From Thermohalobaculum sp039815685 (GTDB lineage Bacteria > Pseudomonadota > Alphaproteobacteria > Rhodobacterales > Rhodobacteraceae): a stretch of 64,000 nt of DNA. Shown here in pieces: positions 1-8,525 of this stretch (the first letter of the stretch is position 1; every line of letters begins with the position of its first letter). Under the pieces are notes generated by a model. That model made no database searches, was not told the origin of the DNA, and was given only the letters and a program-made list of their open reading frames with translations. The position numbers and the translations under genes were made by a program. Location of the stretch: the NCBI GenBank assembly GCA_039815685.1, contig JBCBYV010000019.1, positions 37,132 through 101,131 on the forward strand, read 5' to 3'.

Positions 1-458
1 AGCCGCTCCCGCTCGTCGAGGTCGAGCGCGATGCCTTCGTAATCATGGAAGGCGATGCGGTTGTAGAACTCGAGAGACCATTGGTTGAGCGGCAGGAGCC
101 CCTCCTCCTGGCTCGAGACCGCGACGCCCGCGACCGTGTGCGTATGCGCGACGCAGGCCACGTCGTGTCGCGCCATGTGCACTGCCGAATGGATCGTGAA
201 GCCCGCGACGTTGACGCCCCCGCCATGGGGGTCGTCAACGATCTGCCCCTCATGATCGATGGTCACGAGGTTGGAGGCCCTGATCTCGTCGAAGCTGAGG
301 CCGAAGGGGTTCAGCAGGAACCGGTCCTCGCCCACCCGCATCGAGATATGCGTGTAGATGCCGTCATCGAGGCCGAAATGCGCGATCAGACGGTAGGCGG
401 CGGCGAGGTCGCGCTTCGCCTCGACGATATCGATGTTCTGGCTCAGATCCTCGGGCAT
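1..458 (-). CDS. Class II aldolase/adducin family protein (3' end beyond window)
   Basis: The first 152 codons are present; the gene runs off the left edge. The protein starts MPEDLSQNIDIVEAKRDL and contains THISMRVGEDRFLLNP, the N-terminal signature of class II aldolase/adducin proteins, and the motif AHTHT, whose His pair binds the catalytic zinc in this family (family knowledge). Members are sugar-phosphate aldolases, epimerases or decarboxylases; the substrate cannot be told from this fragment. It reads away from the hydantoin operon that starts at 704, and the 245-bp gap between them carries an 8-bp tandem repeat, so the two may share a control region. Confidence 0.85.
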   Translation of the reverse strand, partial: MPEDLSQNIDIVEAKRDLAAAYRLIAHFGLDDGIYTHISMRVGEDRFLLNPFGLSFDEIRASNLVTIDHEGQIVDDPHGGGVNVAGFTIHSAVHMARHDVACVAHTHTVAGVAVSSQEEGLLPLNQWSLEFYNRIAFHDYEGIALDLDERER

Positions 459-525
459 GGGCGTGCTCCTTCGATTGGCTCGCAGGTATCGTATCGCTGC
501 CTCCTCGCGAGGGCTAGCGCTCTCC

Positions 526-597
526 GCGCACAGGCGCACAGGCGCACAGGCGCACAGGCGCACAGGCGCACAGGGGCACAGGGGCACAGGGGGACAG
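526..597. repeat. 8-bp tandem repeat (nine units) in a divergent promoter region
   Basis: Six exact copies of GCGCACAG (526-573) are followed by two GGGCACAG copies and one GGGGACAG copy (574-597). The array lies between the start codons of the aldolase (458, minus strand) and the amidohydrolase (704, plus strand), outside both genes. Such perfect short arrays can gain or lose units by slippage; here that would change promoter spacing rather than a reading frame. No spacers or CRISPR-like features are present. Confidence 0.95.
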
Positions 598-703
598 GGG
601 CGCCGGCAGAAGGCATCTACGGATCGTTCTGCATACTGACCCATGGCTTGCGCTCGTCCGTGCCATCGTATCCCCTGACGCGGTCGCATCCCGGGAGGCC
701 GCC

Positions 704-2332
704 ATGACACCATCTGCCGACATCGTGCTGACAGGCGGGCGCGTCTGGTGCGGCAAGGCGGAAGGGGTGGCGGAAGCCGTTGCGCTCTGGAACGGCGTCG
801 TGCTGGCGACCGGATCTGCCGACGAGATCGCGCCGCTGATCGGGTCCGCGACGCGCGTGATCGATCTTGGCGGCCGCATGGCGACGCCTGGGCTCAACGA
901 CGCGCATCTGCATCTCCTGCCCCTCGGCCTCTCCATGGCGGCGGTCGATGTGCGGGCGAACACGGCGCCGACGCTCGAGGACCTCAAGGCTGCCATCCGA
1001 GCGCGGGCCGAGGTGACGCCGAAGGGGGAGTGGATCTTCGCGCGGGGCTATGACCAGACGCGCTTTCAGTCCCGCCTGCATCCGACGGCGGACGATCTCG
1101 ACGAGGCGGCCCCCGATCACCCAGTCTACATGATCCGCACCTGCGGCCATCTCTCGGTCGTGAACTCGCGGGCGATGGAGATCGCCGGGCTGACGACGGA
1201 GACGCCGGTACCCCATGGCGGGGTGATCGAGCAGCGGGATGGGAAGCTCACAGGTCTCCTGGCCGAGAACGGGCGTGCACCGCTGGAGGCGGTGCTGCCC
1301 CAACCCTCGGACGAGCAGTTGGTCGCCGCGATCGAGCGGGCGGGACGCTATTGCCTCTCGCTCGGCATCACGTCGGTGATGGATGCGGCCGTGGGCATGA
1401 TCTGCGGGGCGCGGGAGCTGGCAGCCTATCGCACAGCGCAGCGGACGGGCCGGCTGCCGGTGCGGACCTATCAGTGTCTCCTTGGCGACCCGCCCCACGG
1501 TATCGCGCAGGCCGCGGCGGAGCAGGGGCTGATTACAGGCGTGGGTGACGACATGCTGAGGATCGGCCCGGTCAAGATCTTCACGGACGGCAGCGCTGGC
1601 GGGCGGACCGCCGCGATGACCAAGGCGTATCTGGGGGAGCCCGAGGTCTTTGGGGTCCTCACATACGAGGACGCGGCCTGCCATGCGGAGATCGCGCGCT
1701 TCCACGGCCTCGGCTACCAGATGGCAATCCATGCCATCGGCGACGCCGCCATCGAGCAGGTGCTGACCGGCTACGAAAAGGCGCTCGACCACCAACCGCT
1801 GCCCGGACGGCGCCACCGGATCGAGCATTGCGGTTTCGTGACGGCGGACCAACGGGCGCGGATGAAACGCCTTGGCCTGATCGCAGCGCCCCAGCCGAGC
1901 TTCATCTACGAGATGGGGGACGGGTATTTCGAGCTCTTCGACGAGGCGCGGCGGGATGCCTGCTATCCGTTCCGCACCTTCATCGAGGATGGGCTCGTGC
2001 CCTCGGCATCGACCGATACGCCGGTGACGGATGCGAACACCTTCAACAACATCTTCACGATGCTGACCCGCCAGACGCGGACGGGTGCGGTGATTGGGCG
2101 GGACCAGACGGTGAGCCTCGACGAAGCGCTGCACGCCTACACCTGGTCGAGTGCCTTCGGCGAGCATGCGGAGCATCGGAAGGGGCGGCTCGTGCCGGGG
2201 CAGCTCGCGGATGTGGCGGTCTTCAGCCATGATCTGTCGGCGCTTTCGCCCGAGGAGATCCGGGACGAGGCCGCCTGCGACCTGACCATCCGCAGCGGTG
2301 AGATCGTCTATGAGCGCGGGGGTGAGGCGTGA
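704..2332 (+). CDS. Amidohydrolase family protein (YtcJ-like, amidohydrolase 3)
   Basis: This 542-aa protein matches the YtcJ/amidohydrolase-3 family, cytoplasmic metal-dependent hydrolases of C-N bonds in amides, ureas or cyclic compounds. The N-terminal composite beta-sandwich strand (IVLTGGRVW) precedes the barrel motif NDAHLHLLPLG with the metal-binding HxH. Further metal-site regions are visible at MAIHAIGDAA and RIEHCGF, and a C-terminal stretch (GRLVPGQLADVAVFS) closes the sandwich. Length is typical (about 540 aa). A purine-rich site (GGGAGG) lies just upstream of the ATG. It is the first gene of a five-gene run in which successive genes overlap or nearly touch. The substrate is unknown; the neighbours suggest a cyclic or ureido nitrogen compound. 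Confidence 0.9.
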   Translation: MTPSADIVLTGGRVWCGKAEGVAEAVALWNGVVLATGSADEIAPLIGSATRVIDLGGRMATPGLNDAHLHLLPLGLSMAAVDVRANTAPTLEDLKAAIRARAEVTPKGEWIFARGYDQTRFQSRLHPTADDLDEAAPDHPVYMIRTCGHLSVVNSRAMEIAGLTTETPVPHGGVIEQRDGKLTGLLAENGRAPLEAVLPQPSDEQLVAAIERAGRYCLSLGITSVMDAAVGMICGARELAAYRTAQRTGRLPVRTYQCLLGDPPHGIAQAAAEQGLITGVGDDMLRIGPVKIFTDGSAGGRTAAMTKAYLGEPEVFGVLTYEDAACHAEIARFHGLGYQMAIHAIGDAAIEQVLTGYEKALDHQPLPGRRHRIEHCGFVTADQRARMKRLGLIAAPQPSFIYEMGDGYFELFDEARRDACYPFRTFIEDGLVPSASTDTPVTDANTFNNIFTMLTRQTRTGAVIGRDQTVSLDEALHAYTWSSAFGEHAEHRKGRLVPGQLADVAVFSHDLSALSPEEIRDEAACDLTIRSGEIVYERGGEA

Positions 2333-3318
2333 CGCGCGATATCCATGAGGCGGTGCTGGAGGGCACCTATTGGTGGGGCATCCCCACGCTCCTCGGCGCA
2401 CCGCATGACGCGGATCCGGCGGCGGCGGATATCGCGCTCATCGGCGTGCCTCATTCCACGGGCAACGGGACGACGGAGCGGGACCAGCATCTCGGCCCCC
2501 GCGCGGTGCGGCATGTTTCGCCCTGGCTCTCGGGCCGGGTTCATTCGGGCTTCGGTATCGATCCGTGGGCGCGGGCGCGTATCCGGGATCTGGGCGACGT
2601 GATGCTGCCGCAGGCGAACGACAACGAGGACTGTATTCGCCGGATCACGGAGCACTTCGCGCAGGTCGCCGGCGTTGGCGCGCGGCCGGTGGCCATCGGT
2701 GGGGATCACTCGATCACCGGCGGCATTCTGATGGGGCTGGCCGGGGAGGGCGCGCCGCTGACTGGCGGGAAGAAGGCCGGTCTCCTCCACATCGACGCGC
2801 ATACCGACACTTTCGAGCAGCTCGACCACTTCCTCGGCGCTCGCCGATCCGCCGCGCATTGGGGCGCCTATCTCGTGCGCGAGGGGTATGTGGATGCGCG
2901 CCGCAGCGTGCAGATCGGGCTTCGGGGCCATACCCGCTCGCTTGACTGGCTCGAGCCCTCCCGCGCCCTCGGCTATGAGGTCGTGACGATGGAGCGGTAC
3001 CGCGAGATGGGGGCCGAGGCCGCCGCCGCGCTGGTGCGCGAGACGATCGGGGAGGGGCCGGTCTACATCACCTTCGATCTCGACGCGCTCGATCCGACCA
3101 TTGCTCCCGCCGTCTCGAACCTGGAGCCGGGCTTCGGCGGGTTCACGGTGGATGAGGCGACGGCGCTCCTCCACGCCATTCGGGGCGTCGACATCATCGG
3201 GGGTGACGTGGTGTGCCTGATGCCCACCAAGGATCAGCCGAACAATATCACGTCGATGGTCGCCTCCTCGATCCTCTTCGAGATCGTGTCGCTGATCGCC
3301 GACAGCAGGTCGGGGTAA
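2329..3318 (+). CDS. Agmatinase/arginase-family ureohydrolase
   Basis: This 329-aa protein carries the binuclear manganese motifs of ureohydrolases: GGDHSITGG, HIDAHTDT and FDLDALDPTIAPAVS. Family members release urea from guanidino compounds (agmatine, guanidinobutyrate, guanidinopropionate) or formamide from formimino-glutamate. It starts with GTG inside the stop codon of the previous gene (GTGA overlap), which implies translational coupling. The residues after the third motif (SNLEPGGF) differ from the GTGTPE-like loop of classical agmatinases, so substrate preference may differ. Placement between an amidohydrolase and a carbamoylase suggests a guanidino or amidine step in the same pathway (inference). 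Confidence 0.9.
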   Translation: MTRDIHEAVLEGTYWWGIPTLLGAPHDADPAAADIALIGVPHSTGNGTTERDQHLGPRAVRHVSPWLSGRVHSGFGIDPWARARIRDLGDVMLPQANDNEDCIRRITEHFAQVAGVGARPVAIGGDHSITGGILMGLAGEGAPLTGGKKAGLLHIDAHTDTFEQLDHFLGARRSAAHWGAYLVREGYVDARRSVQIGLRGHTRSLDWLEPSRALGYEVVTMERYREMGAEAAAALVRETIGEGPVYITFDLDALDPTIAPAVSNLEPGFGGFTVDEATALLHAIRGVDIIGGDVVCLMPTKDQPNNITSMVASSILFEIVSLIADSRSG

Positions 3319-3321
3319 GCG

Positions 3322-4260
3322 ATGCGCGAGATCGTCATCGGCGGGGCACAGATGGGCCCGATCCAGCGGGCGGAGAGCCGCGGGGCCGTGGTAGAGCGCA
3401 TGCTCGTGCTGCTGGAGGAGGCGGGGAAGGCGGGCTGCGACCTTGTCGTCTACCCCGAGCTTTGCCTCACCACCTTCTTTCCGCGCTGGTGGATGGAGGA
3501 CCCGGTGGAGGTCGATGCCTGGTTCGAGCGGGAGGTGCCGAACGATGCGACCCGCCCGCTCTTCGACCGCGCCCGCGCGCTGGGGATCGCCATCAGCCTC
3601 GGCTATGCGGAGCTGACGCCGGAGGGGCGGCACTTCAACACCCAGATCGTGACGGACCGGGCGGGGGAGATCGTCGGCAAATACCGCAAGGTGCATCTGC
3701 CGGGGCACGCCGAGTACGATCCCGAGCGCGCCTTTCAGCATCTCGAGAAACGGTATTTTGAGCCGGGAGATCTCGGCTTTCCGGTCTGGCGCAACCTCGA
3801 TGCGTGGATGGGCATGCTGGTCTGCAACGATCGCCGCTGGCCGGAGGCGTATCGCGAGCTGGGCTTGCAGGGCTGCGAGCTGGTGATCCTCGGCTACAAC
3901 ACGCCCACGACCAACAGTCAAAAGGGGGGCGAGGGGATCGAGCGGCGGCTCTATCACTCCGAGCTTTCGATGTGTTCCGGCGCCTACCAGAACTCGGCCT
4001 GGGTCGTCGGCATCGCCAAGGCAGGTGTCGAGGACGGCCACCCGCTGATGGCCGGCAGCGTGATCGTGGACCCGGACGGCATGGTCGCGGCGCGGGCGCA
4101 GGGCGAGGGGGATGAGCTGATCGTCCATGCTTGCGACATGGATGCAACTGCCTTCGGGAAGACTACGATTTTCGACTTCAAGCGCCATCGCCGCCCCGAG
4201 CATTACGGCCGGATCACGGGTCAGGTCGGCGTGCGGCTGCCAAGCGGGGAGGAGAAATGA
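3322..4260 (+). CDS. N-carbamoyl-D-amino-acid hydrolase (nitrilase superfamily)
   Basis: The 312-aa protein closely resembles Agrobacterium D-carbamoylase, which converts N-carbamoyl-D-amino acids to D-amino acid, CO2 and ammonia. The nitrilase catalytic triad is visible: Glu46 in YPELCLTTFFPRW, Lys123 in GKYRKVHLPGH and Cys168 in MLVCNDRRWPE. The stretch FQHLEKRYFEPGDLGFPV is characteristic of the D-carbamoylase branch. It follows the ureohydrolase by three bases and overlaps the hydantoinase start. With the next two genes it makes a complete hydantoinase process: racemase, ring opening, decarbamoylation. Confidence 0.94.
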   Translation: MREIVIGGAQMGPIQRAESRGAVVERMLVLLEEAGKAGCDLVVYPELCLTTFFPRWWMEDPVEVDAWFEREVPNDATRPLFDRARALGIAISLGYAELTPEGRHFNTQIVTDRAGEIVGKYRKVHLPGHAEYDPERAFQHLEKRYFEPGDLGFPVWRNLDAWMGMLVCNDRRWPEAYRELGLQGCELVILGYNTPTTNSQKGGEGIERRLYHSELSMCSGAYQNSAWVVGIAKAGVEDGHPLMAGSVIVDPDGMVAARAQGEGDELIVHACDMDATAFGKTTIFDFKRHRRPEHYGRITGQVGVRLPSGEEK

Positions 4261-5726
4261 CCCTCGACCTCGCGATCAAGGGCGGCACGGTCGTGACGGC
4301 CGCGGACACCTTCGAGGCGGATCTGGGCGTGCGGGACGGGCGGATCGTGGCCATCGCCGAAGACCTGGATGCGCCCGAGACCATCGACGCTACCGGCAAG
4401 CTCGTCCTGCCCGGCGGGATCGAGGCGCATTGCCATATCGCGCAGGAGAGCGCGACTGGCGGGATGACGGCGGATGACTATGAGAGCGGTAGCCGCTCCG
4501 CCGCCATCGGGGGCAACAGCTGCTTCGTGCCCTTCGCGGCCCAGCATCGGGGGATGGGCGTCACCGAGACGCTCGATCTCTACGACAGCCGGGCGGAGGG
4601 GCGCAGCTATATCGACTATGGCTACCACCTGATCGTCGCGGACCCGACCGAGAAGGCGCTGAGCGCAGAGCTTCCGGCAGCGTTTGCGCGCGGGGTCACG
4701 AGCTTCAAGGTCTTCGTCACCTACGACCTGATGAAGATCGACGACCGGCAGTTCCTCGACATCCTGACGGTCGCCAAGACGCATGGCGCCGTCACCATGG
4801 TGCATGCCGAGAACAACGCGATGATCGACTGGATGTCTGCGCGCCTGCTGGCCGCTGGGCATACGGCACCGCGCTACCATGCGCCGTCGCACCCTGCGCT
4901 GGCGGAGGTGGAGGCGGTGCATCGTGCCATCTGCCTCGCGCGGCTCGTGGATACGCCGCTTGTGATCGTGCATGTGAGCACGGCTGAGGGGGCGGAGATC
5001 GTGCGTCGTGCTCGGGGCGAGGGCGCGAAGATCTTCGGGGAGACCTGTCCGCAATACTTCTTCCTTGCGCGCGAGGATCTGGATCGGCCGGGCATGGAGG
5101 GGGCGAAGTTCATGTGCTCGCCCCCGGTCAGGGATGCGTCGACGCAGGAGGCGCTGTGGCGCCACCTCGCAACAGGCACATTCACGCTCTGGTCCTCGGA
5201 TCATGCGCCGTACCGGTTCGACGCCACGGGTAAGCTCTCGAAGGGGCCGGATGCGACGTTCAAGCAGATCGCAAACGGCATGCCGGGGATCGCGCTTCGC
5301 CTGCCGCTCCTCTTTTCCGAGGGGGTGCGGACGGGGCGGATCACGCTGCAGCAGTTTGCGGCCCTCTCCGCCACGAATGCCGCTCGGCTCTACGGGCTGA
5401 CGCGCAAGGGGAGCATTGCGGTCGGCATGGACGCGGATATCGCGATCTGGGACCCAGGCTTAGAGCGCGAGGTCACGGCGGCGGCACAGGGGGATGCGAT
5501 GGACTACACGCCCTTCGAGGGTCGGTGCCTGACGGGCTGGCCCGTCACCGTGCTCTCCCGCGGCGCGCCCGTGCTGCGCGACGGGGAGATTGTCGGCCGG
5601 CCCGGCCATGGCCGCTTCGTCGAAAGGGCGGCGGCGGACATGACCGGCTATGCGGGGACGCGGGCGCCGGAGCTCGACCCTGCCACGAATTTCGGTGCTG
5701 AGATCGCACCGGGGCGAGTAGGATGA
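4257..5726 (+). CDS. hydA: D-hydantoinase / dihydropyrimidinase
   Basis: The protein is 489 aa when started at the ATG overlapping the previous stop (ATGA), preceded by GAGGAG; an in-frame start at 4131 would lie inside the carbamoylase gene and is not favoured. All binuclear zinc ligands of cyclic amidases are visible: His58 and His60 in PGGIEAHCH, carboxylated Lys150 in TSFKVF, His182 in MVHAEN, His238 in VIVHVS and Asp314 in SSDHAPY. The enzyme opens 5-substituted hydantoins or dihydropyrimidines to N-carbamoyl amino acids, the substrate of the gene just upstream. Length matches the family (about 480 aa). Confidence 0.94.
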   Translation: MTLDLAIKGGTVVTAADTFEADLGVRDGRIVAIAEDLDAPETIDATGKLVLPGGIEAHCHIAQESATGGMTADDYESGSRSAAIGGNSCFVPFAAQHRGMGVTETLDLYDSRAEGRSYIDYGYHLIVADPTEKALSAELPAAFARGVTSFKVFVTYDLMKIDDRQFLDILTVAKTHGAVTMVHAENNAMIDWMSARLLAAGHTAPRYHAPSHPALAEVEAVHRAICLARLVDTPLVIVHVSTAEGAEIVRRARGEGAKIFGETCPQYFFLAREDLDRPGMEGAKFMCSPPVRDASTQEALWRHLATGTFTLWSSDHAPYRFDATGKLSKGPDATFKQIANGMPGIALRLPLLFSEGVRTGRITLQQFAALSATNAARLYGLTRKGSIAVGMDADIAIWDPGLEREVTAAAQGDAMDYTPFEGRCLTGWPVTVLSRGAPVLRDGEIVGRPGHGRFVERAAADMTGYAGTRAPELDPATNFGAEIAPGRVG

Positions 5727-6436
5727 GTGCGCAGGACGCAGGGCCCGAGCCAGCGCGCCAGCCGATGCGCGTTGCCGTCGCGGGGCCGATCCATGTCATC
5801 AACCCCAACTCGAACCAGGCGGTGACGGATGGGCTTACGCAGGCGCTCGCCTGCTTCCGCGCTCCCGGCTGGCCCGTCATCGAATGCGCGACGCTGACCG
5901 AGGGGCCGTTCGGGATCGAGAGCCAGAAGGACAGCGACGCGGTGATCATGCCGCTCGTCCGGCTGGTGGAGGCGCGACAGGACGCGTCTGCCCATATCAT
6001 CGCCTGCTACTCCGATCCCGGGCTCGATGCGTGCCGGTCCGTCTCCGAGGTGCCGGTCTTCGGGATCCAGGAGGCTGGGGTGATGTCGGCGCTAGCGCGG
6101 GGCGACCGGTTCGGCGTGATCGCAATCGCCGAAGCTTCCGTCGCCCGGCATTGGCGGACGATGCGGCGGATGGGCGTGCTCGACCGGCTGGCGGGGGAGC
6201 GGGCGCTGAACATGACCGTGGACGAAAGCGCGCGGGGCCCCGCGACGTTCGAGCGGCTGCGCACCGTGGGCGGCCAGCTCGCCGAGGACGGTGCGGATGT
6301 GCTGGTCCTAGGCTGCGCGGGCATGGCTAGGCATCGCGGCGCGCTGGAGGCGGCGCTGGGCCTGCCGGTGGTCGATCCGGTGCAGGCGGCGGCTGCGATG
6401 GCGCTGGGTGCCGTGTTGCCCGCCGCCACGATCTGA
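5723..6436 (+). CDS. Asp/Glu/hydantoin racemase family protein
   Basis: A 237-aa Asp/Glu/hydantoin racemase. It contains the family opening HVINPNSNQAVTDGL and two conserved cysteines, in IIACYSDPG and LVLGCAGMARH, which are the cofactor-independent acid/base pair in related hydantoin racemases. Hydantoin racemase interconverts D- and L-5-substituted hydantoins so that a D-specific hydantoinase can consume both. The ATG overlaps the hydantoinase stop. About 18 residues precede the conserved core, so a later start at MRVAVAGPIHV is possible. It is the last gene of the operon and ends 5 bp from the convergent HyuA gene. Confidence 0.88.
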   Translation: MSAQDAGPEPARQPMRVAVAGPIHVINPNSNQAVTDGLTQALACFRAPGWPVIECATLTEGPFGIESQKDSDAVIMPLVRLVEARQDASAHIIACYSDPGLDACRSVSEVPVFGIQEAGVMSALARGDRFGVIAIAEASVARHWRTMRRMGVLDRLAGERALNMTVDESARGPATFERLRTVGGQLAEDGADVLVLGCAGMARHRGALEAALGLPVVDPVQAAAAMALGAVLPAATI

Positions 6437-6441
6437 CGCGC

Positions 6442-8463
6442 TTAGCTCGTGGTGTCCGTGGCGGTGGACGGGCGGCCCGTCGCGGTGGCGGTCAGGCGGC
6501 GTTCGATGATGATCCGTTGTCCCTCGATCGTCGCAACCTGGTCGGTTTCTCTGATGCGGAGTTCCGGCGAGGCGGTGCCTGCGGCCGCTGCATCGGCCAG
6601 CGTCGTGCGCGTGAGCCAGCCGTGTGCGGCCTCGGTGGCTCCGTCGATGTCCGGGAAGCGTTGGAGGGTGTCGAGTGACACGGTGAAGGCGCCCTCCTCG
6701 GGCTGGAGGATCACCGCCTCGCGGGTCACCTCTACGAGGCCCGCGACCGCGCCGACGGCATTCGCCACGTCGGCATGGTCGGGCACGGCGGGCTCGGTCA
6801 AAAGTGCGCGGGCGATGGCCGGGTAGTAGATCGGCGCCGCGGCGCCGAGGCCAACGAGCGGGGCGGTTAGGCGAATTGCCGGGGCGAGGGCACCGCTCGC
6901 GGCGCCCCCGGTCTGCTGGTGGAGGGCCGCGGCGATGGCGGGGGAGGTTGCCAACCCTTCCTGCGGCAGACCGGCGCCTGCCGCGGTCGCCTCGATCAGG
7001 CATTCGGCGGAGCGGCGGACGAGGGTGGCGACGACCCGCTCCGCCAGCGCCTCGGCGCTCGGGGCAAGGGCCGCACCGAGGCGTGTCTTTCGGCGGGCGA
7101 AGAGGTCGGCGGCGCGCTGCGCGGTAGCGGCGTCCCAGGCGGTGTGATGGCCGAGGACGTGAGCGGCGTCGGATGGGGTGAAGGCGGCGAGGCGGATGGC
7201 GCCGCGGGATGCGAGGCGGTCGAGTGCCCCCCGGCTCGCGCGGTCGGGCGTCAGCCAGTCGAGGGCGGCGGGTCCTTCGTTCAGCCGGTCCATGAGCGCG
7301 CGCTCAGCCGGCGCGGCGCGCGGGTCCAGTAGTGCGCCGCGGGCGAGGTGGACGAAGCGTCCCGCACTTTCCTCGACACGGCTGGCGCTCGCCTGCCGGT
7401 CCAGCGTCTCCGCGACGAGGGCCGGATGATCGAGCGCCAGGAGTGAGATGGGCGTTGCACGGCGCGGGCCGAGGGTCAGGCCGTCCGTCGTCGGGTCGAG
7501 GCCGACGATGCTGTCGGCGCCGAGCCCGAAGGTGCGGATTGCCGCGGCCTCGACCAGAGTGCGCCAGCCGCCGACGACGGCCCCTTCGGGATCGCGCCGC
7601 GGGCGCCCGCCTTCAAGTTCCGCGATGTCGGTGGTTGTGCCGCCGATATCCGAGACGACGCAGGCTTCGAGCCCGGTCAGCGCGGCGGCGCCGACGAGGC
7701 TGGCGGCGGGGCCCGAGAGGATGGTCTCGATGGGACGTTCCCGGGCGATGGCGGCGGACATGAGTGCGCCGTCGCCGCGGACGACCATGAGCGGTGCCGA
7801 GATGCTGCGGGCAGCAAGGAGGTCTGCCGCGCCGTCGATGAGGCTTGCGAGAAGGCCGACGAGGCGTGCGTTGAGAAAGGCTGTCAGCGCGCGGCGCGGC
7901 CCGCCGAGGCGGGCGGTCAGCTCGTGGCTGGCGGTGACCGGCAGGCCGGTCTCCTCCCGAACCAGCGTCTTCGCCGCCAGCTCATGCGCCGGGTTGCGGG
8001 TGGCGAACTGTGCGGCGACGGCGAAAGCGGTGGCGTGCTCCGCGAGTGCGGGCAGGGCCCCTCGCAATCGGTCGAGATCGAGTTGAGCGGCCTCGTTCCC
8101 GAAGGAGCTGTGGCCGCCGGGGAGCATGAGGATCGGGTCCGCACCCACGGCCTCACGGAGGCCTGCGCGGGCGACATCCCGTTCCTCGAAGCCGATCATC
8201 ACCAGGGCGGCGGGGGCGCCATGCCCTTCGACCAGCGCGTTGGTGGCGAGTGTGGTGGAGAGGGACACGAGCCCGATGGCGGTGGGCACCACCGACGCCT
8301 CCGCCAGCACGCGGTCGAGGGCTGTGGCGATCCCTTGGTCGAGGGCTGCGTGGGTCGTGAGCGCCTTGGCCTTGGCGACGACGCGGCGGGCTGCGGGGTC
8401 CCACAGGACAGCATCGGTATAGGTGCCGCCCGTATCGACACCGAGGTGGACGGGCGTGCTCAT
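6442..8463 (-). CDS. Hydantoinase/oxoprolinase family protein (HyuA-like, ATP-dependent)
   Basis: A 673-aa HyuA-family protein with the ASKHA ATPase motifs LGVDTGGTYTDAVLWD at the N-terminus and SDIGGTTTDIAEL in the middle. The family covers N-methylhydantoinase A, acetone carboxylase beta-type subunits and the N-terminal half of 5-oxoprolinase; these enzymes use ATP to open or activate a ring or carbonyl. Length is typical. The usual partner subunit HyuB is not found in this window, so it may act alone or with a distant partner. It converges on the hydantoin operon, with 5 bp between stops, and reads from the same side as the MttB-like gene upstream. Confidence 0.9.
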   Translation of the reverse strand: MSTPVHLGVDTGGTYTDAVLWDPAARRVVAKAKALTTHAALDQGIATALDRVLAEASVVPTAIGLVSLSTTLATNALVEGHGAPAALVMIGFEERDVARAGLREAVGADPILMLPGGHSSFGNEAAQLDLDRLRGALPALAEHATAFAVAAQFATRNPAHELAAKTLVREETGLPVTASHELTARLGGPRRALTAFLNARLVGLLASLIDGAADLLAARSISAPLMVVRGDGALMSAAIARERPIETILSGPAASLVGAAALTGLEACVVSDIGGTTTDIAELEGGRPRRDPEGAVVGGWRTLVEAAAIRTFGLGADSIVGLDPTTDGLTLGPRRATPISLLALDHPALVAETLDRQASASRVEESAGRFVHLARGALLDPRAAPAERALMDRLNEGPAALDWLTPDRASRGALDRLASRGAIRLAAFTPSDAAHVLGHHTAWDAATAQRAADLFARRKTRLGAALAPSAEALAERVVATLVRRSAECLIEATAAGAGLPQEGLATSPAIAAALHQQTGGAASGALAPAIRLTAPLVGLGAAAPIYYPAIARALLTEPAVPDHADVANAVGAVAGLVEVTREAVILQPEEGAFTVSLDTLQRFPDIDGATEAAHGWLTRTTLADAAAAGTASPELRIRETDQVATIEGQRIIIERRLTATATGRPSTATDTTS

Positions 8464-8525
8464 GAACAGGCGTCACCGGCGGGGAAGCCGGCCCGCCGGC
8501 AGGTCTCAAGGCGCATTGGGGACCT

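Noticed and set aside
526..597. CRISPR array
   Set aside because: Units are 8 bp and directly adjacent, with no spacers and no cas genes.
617..2401. 594-codon minus-strand frame opposite the amidohydrolase
   Set aside because: Shadow of a gene with intact metal-binding motifs on the other strand.
2308..4203. 631-codon minus-strand frame across ureohydrolase and carbamoylase
   Set aside because: The plus-strand products have complete catalytic motifs; the antisense product does not resemble a protein family.
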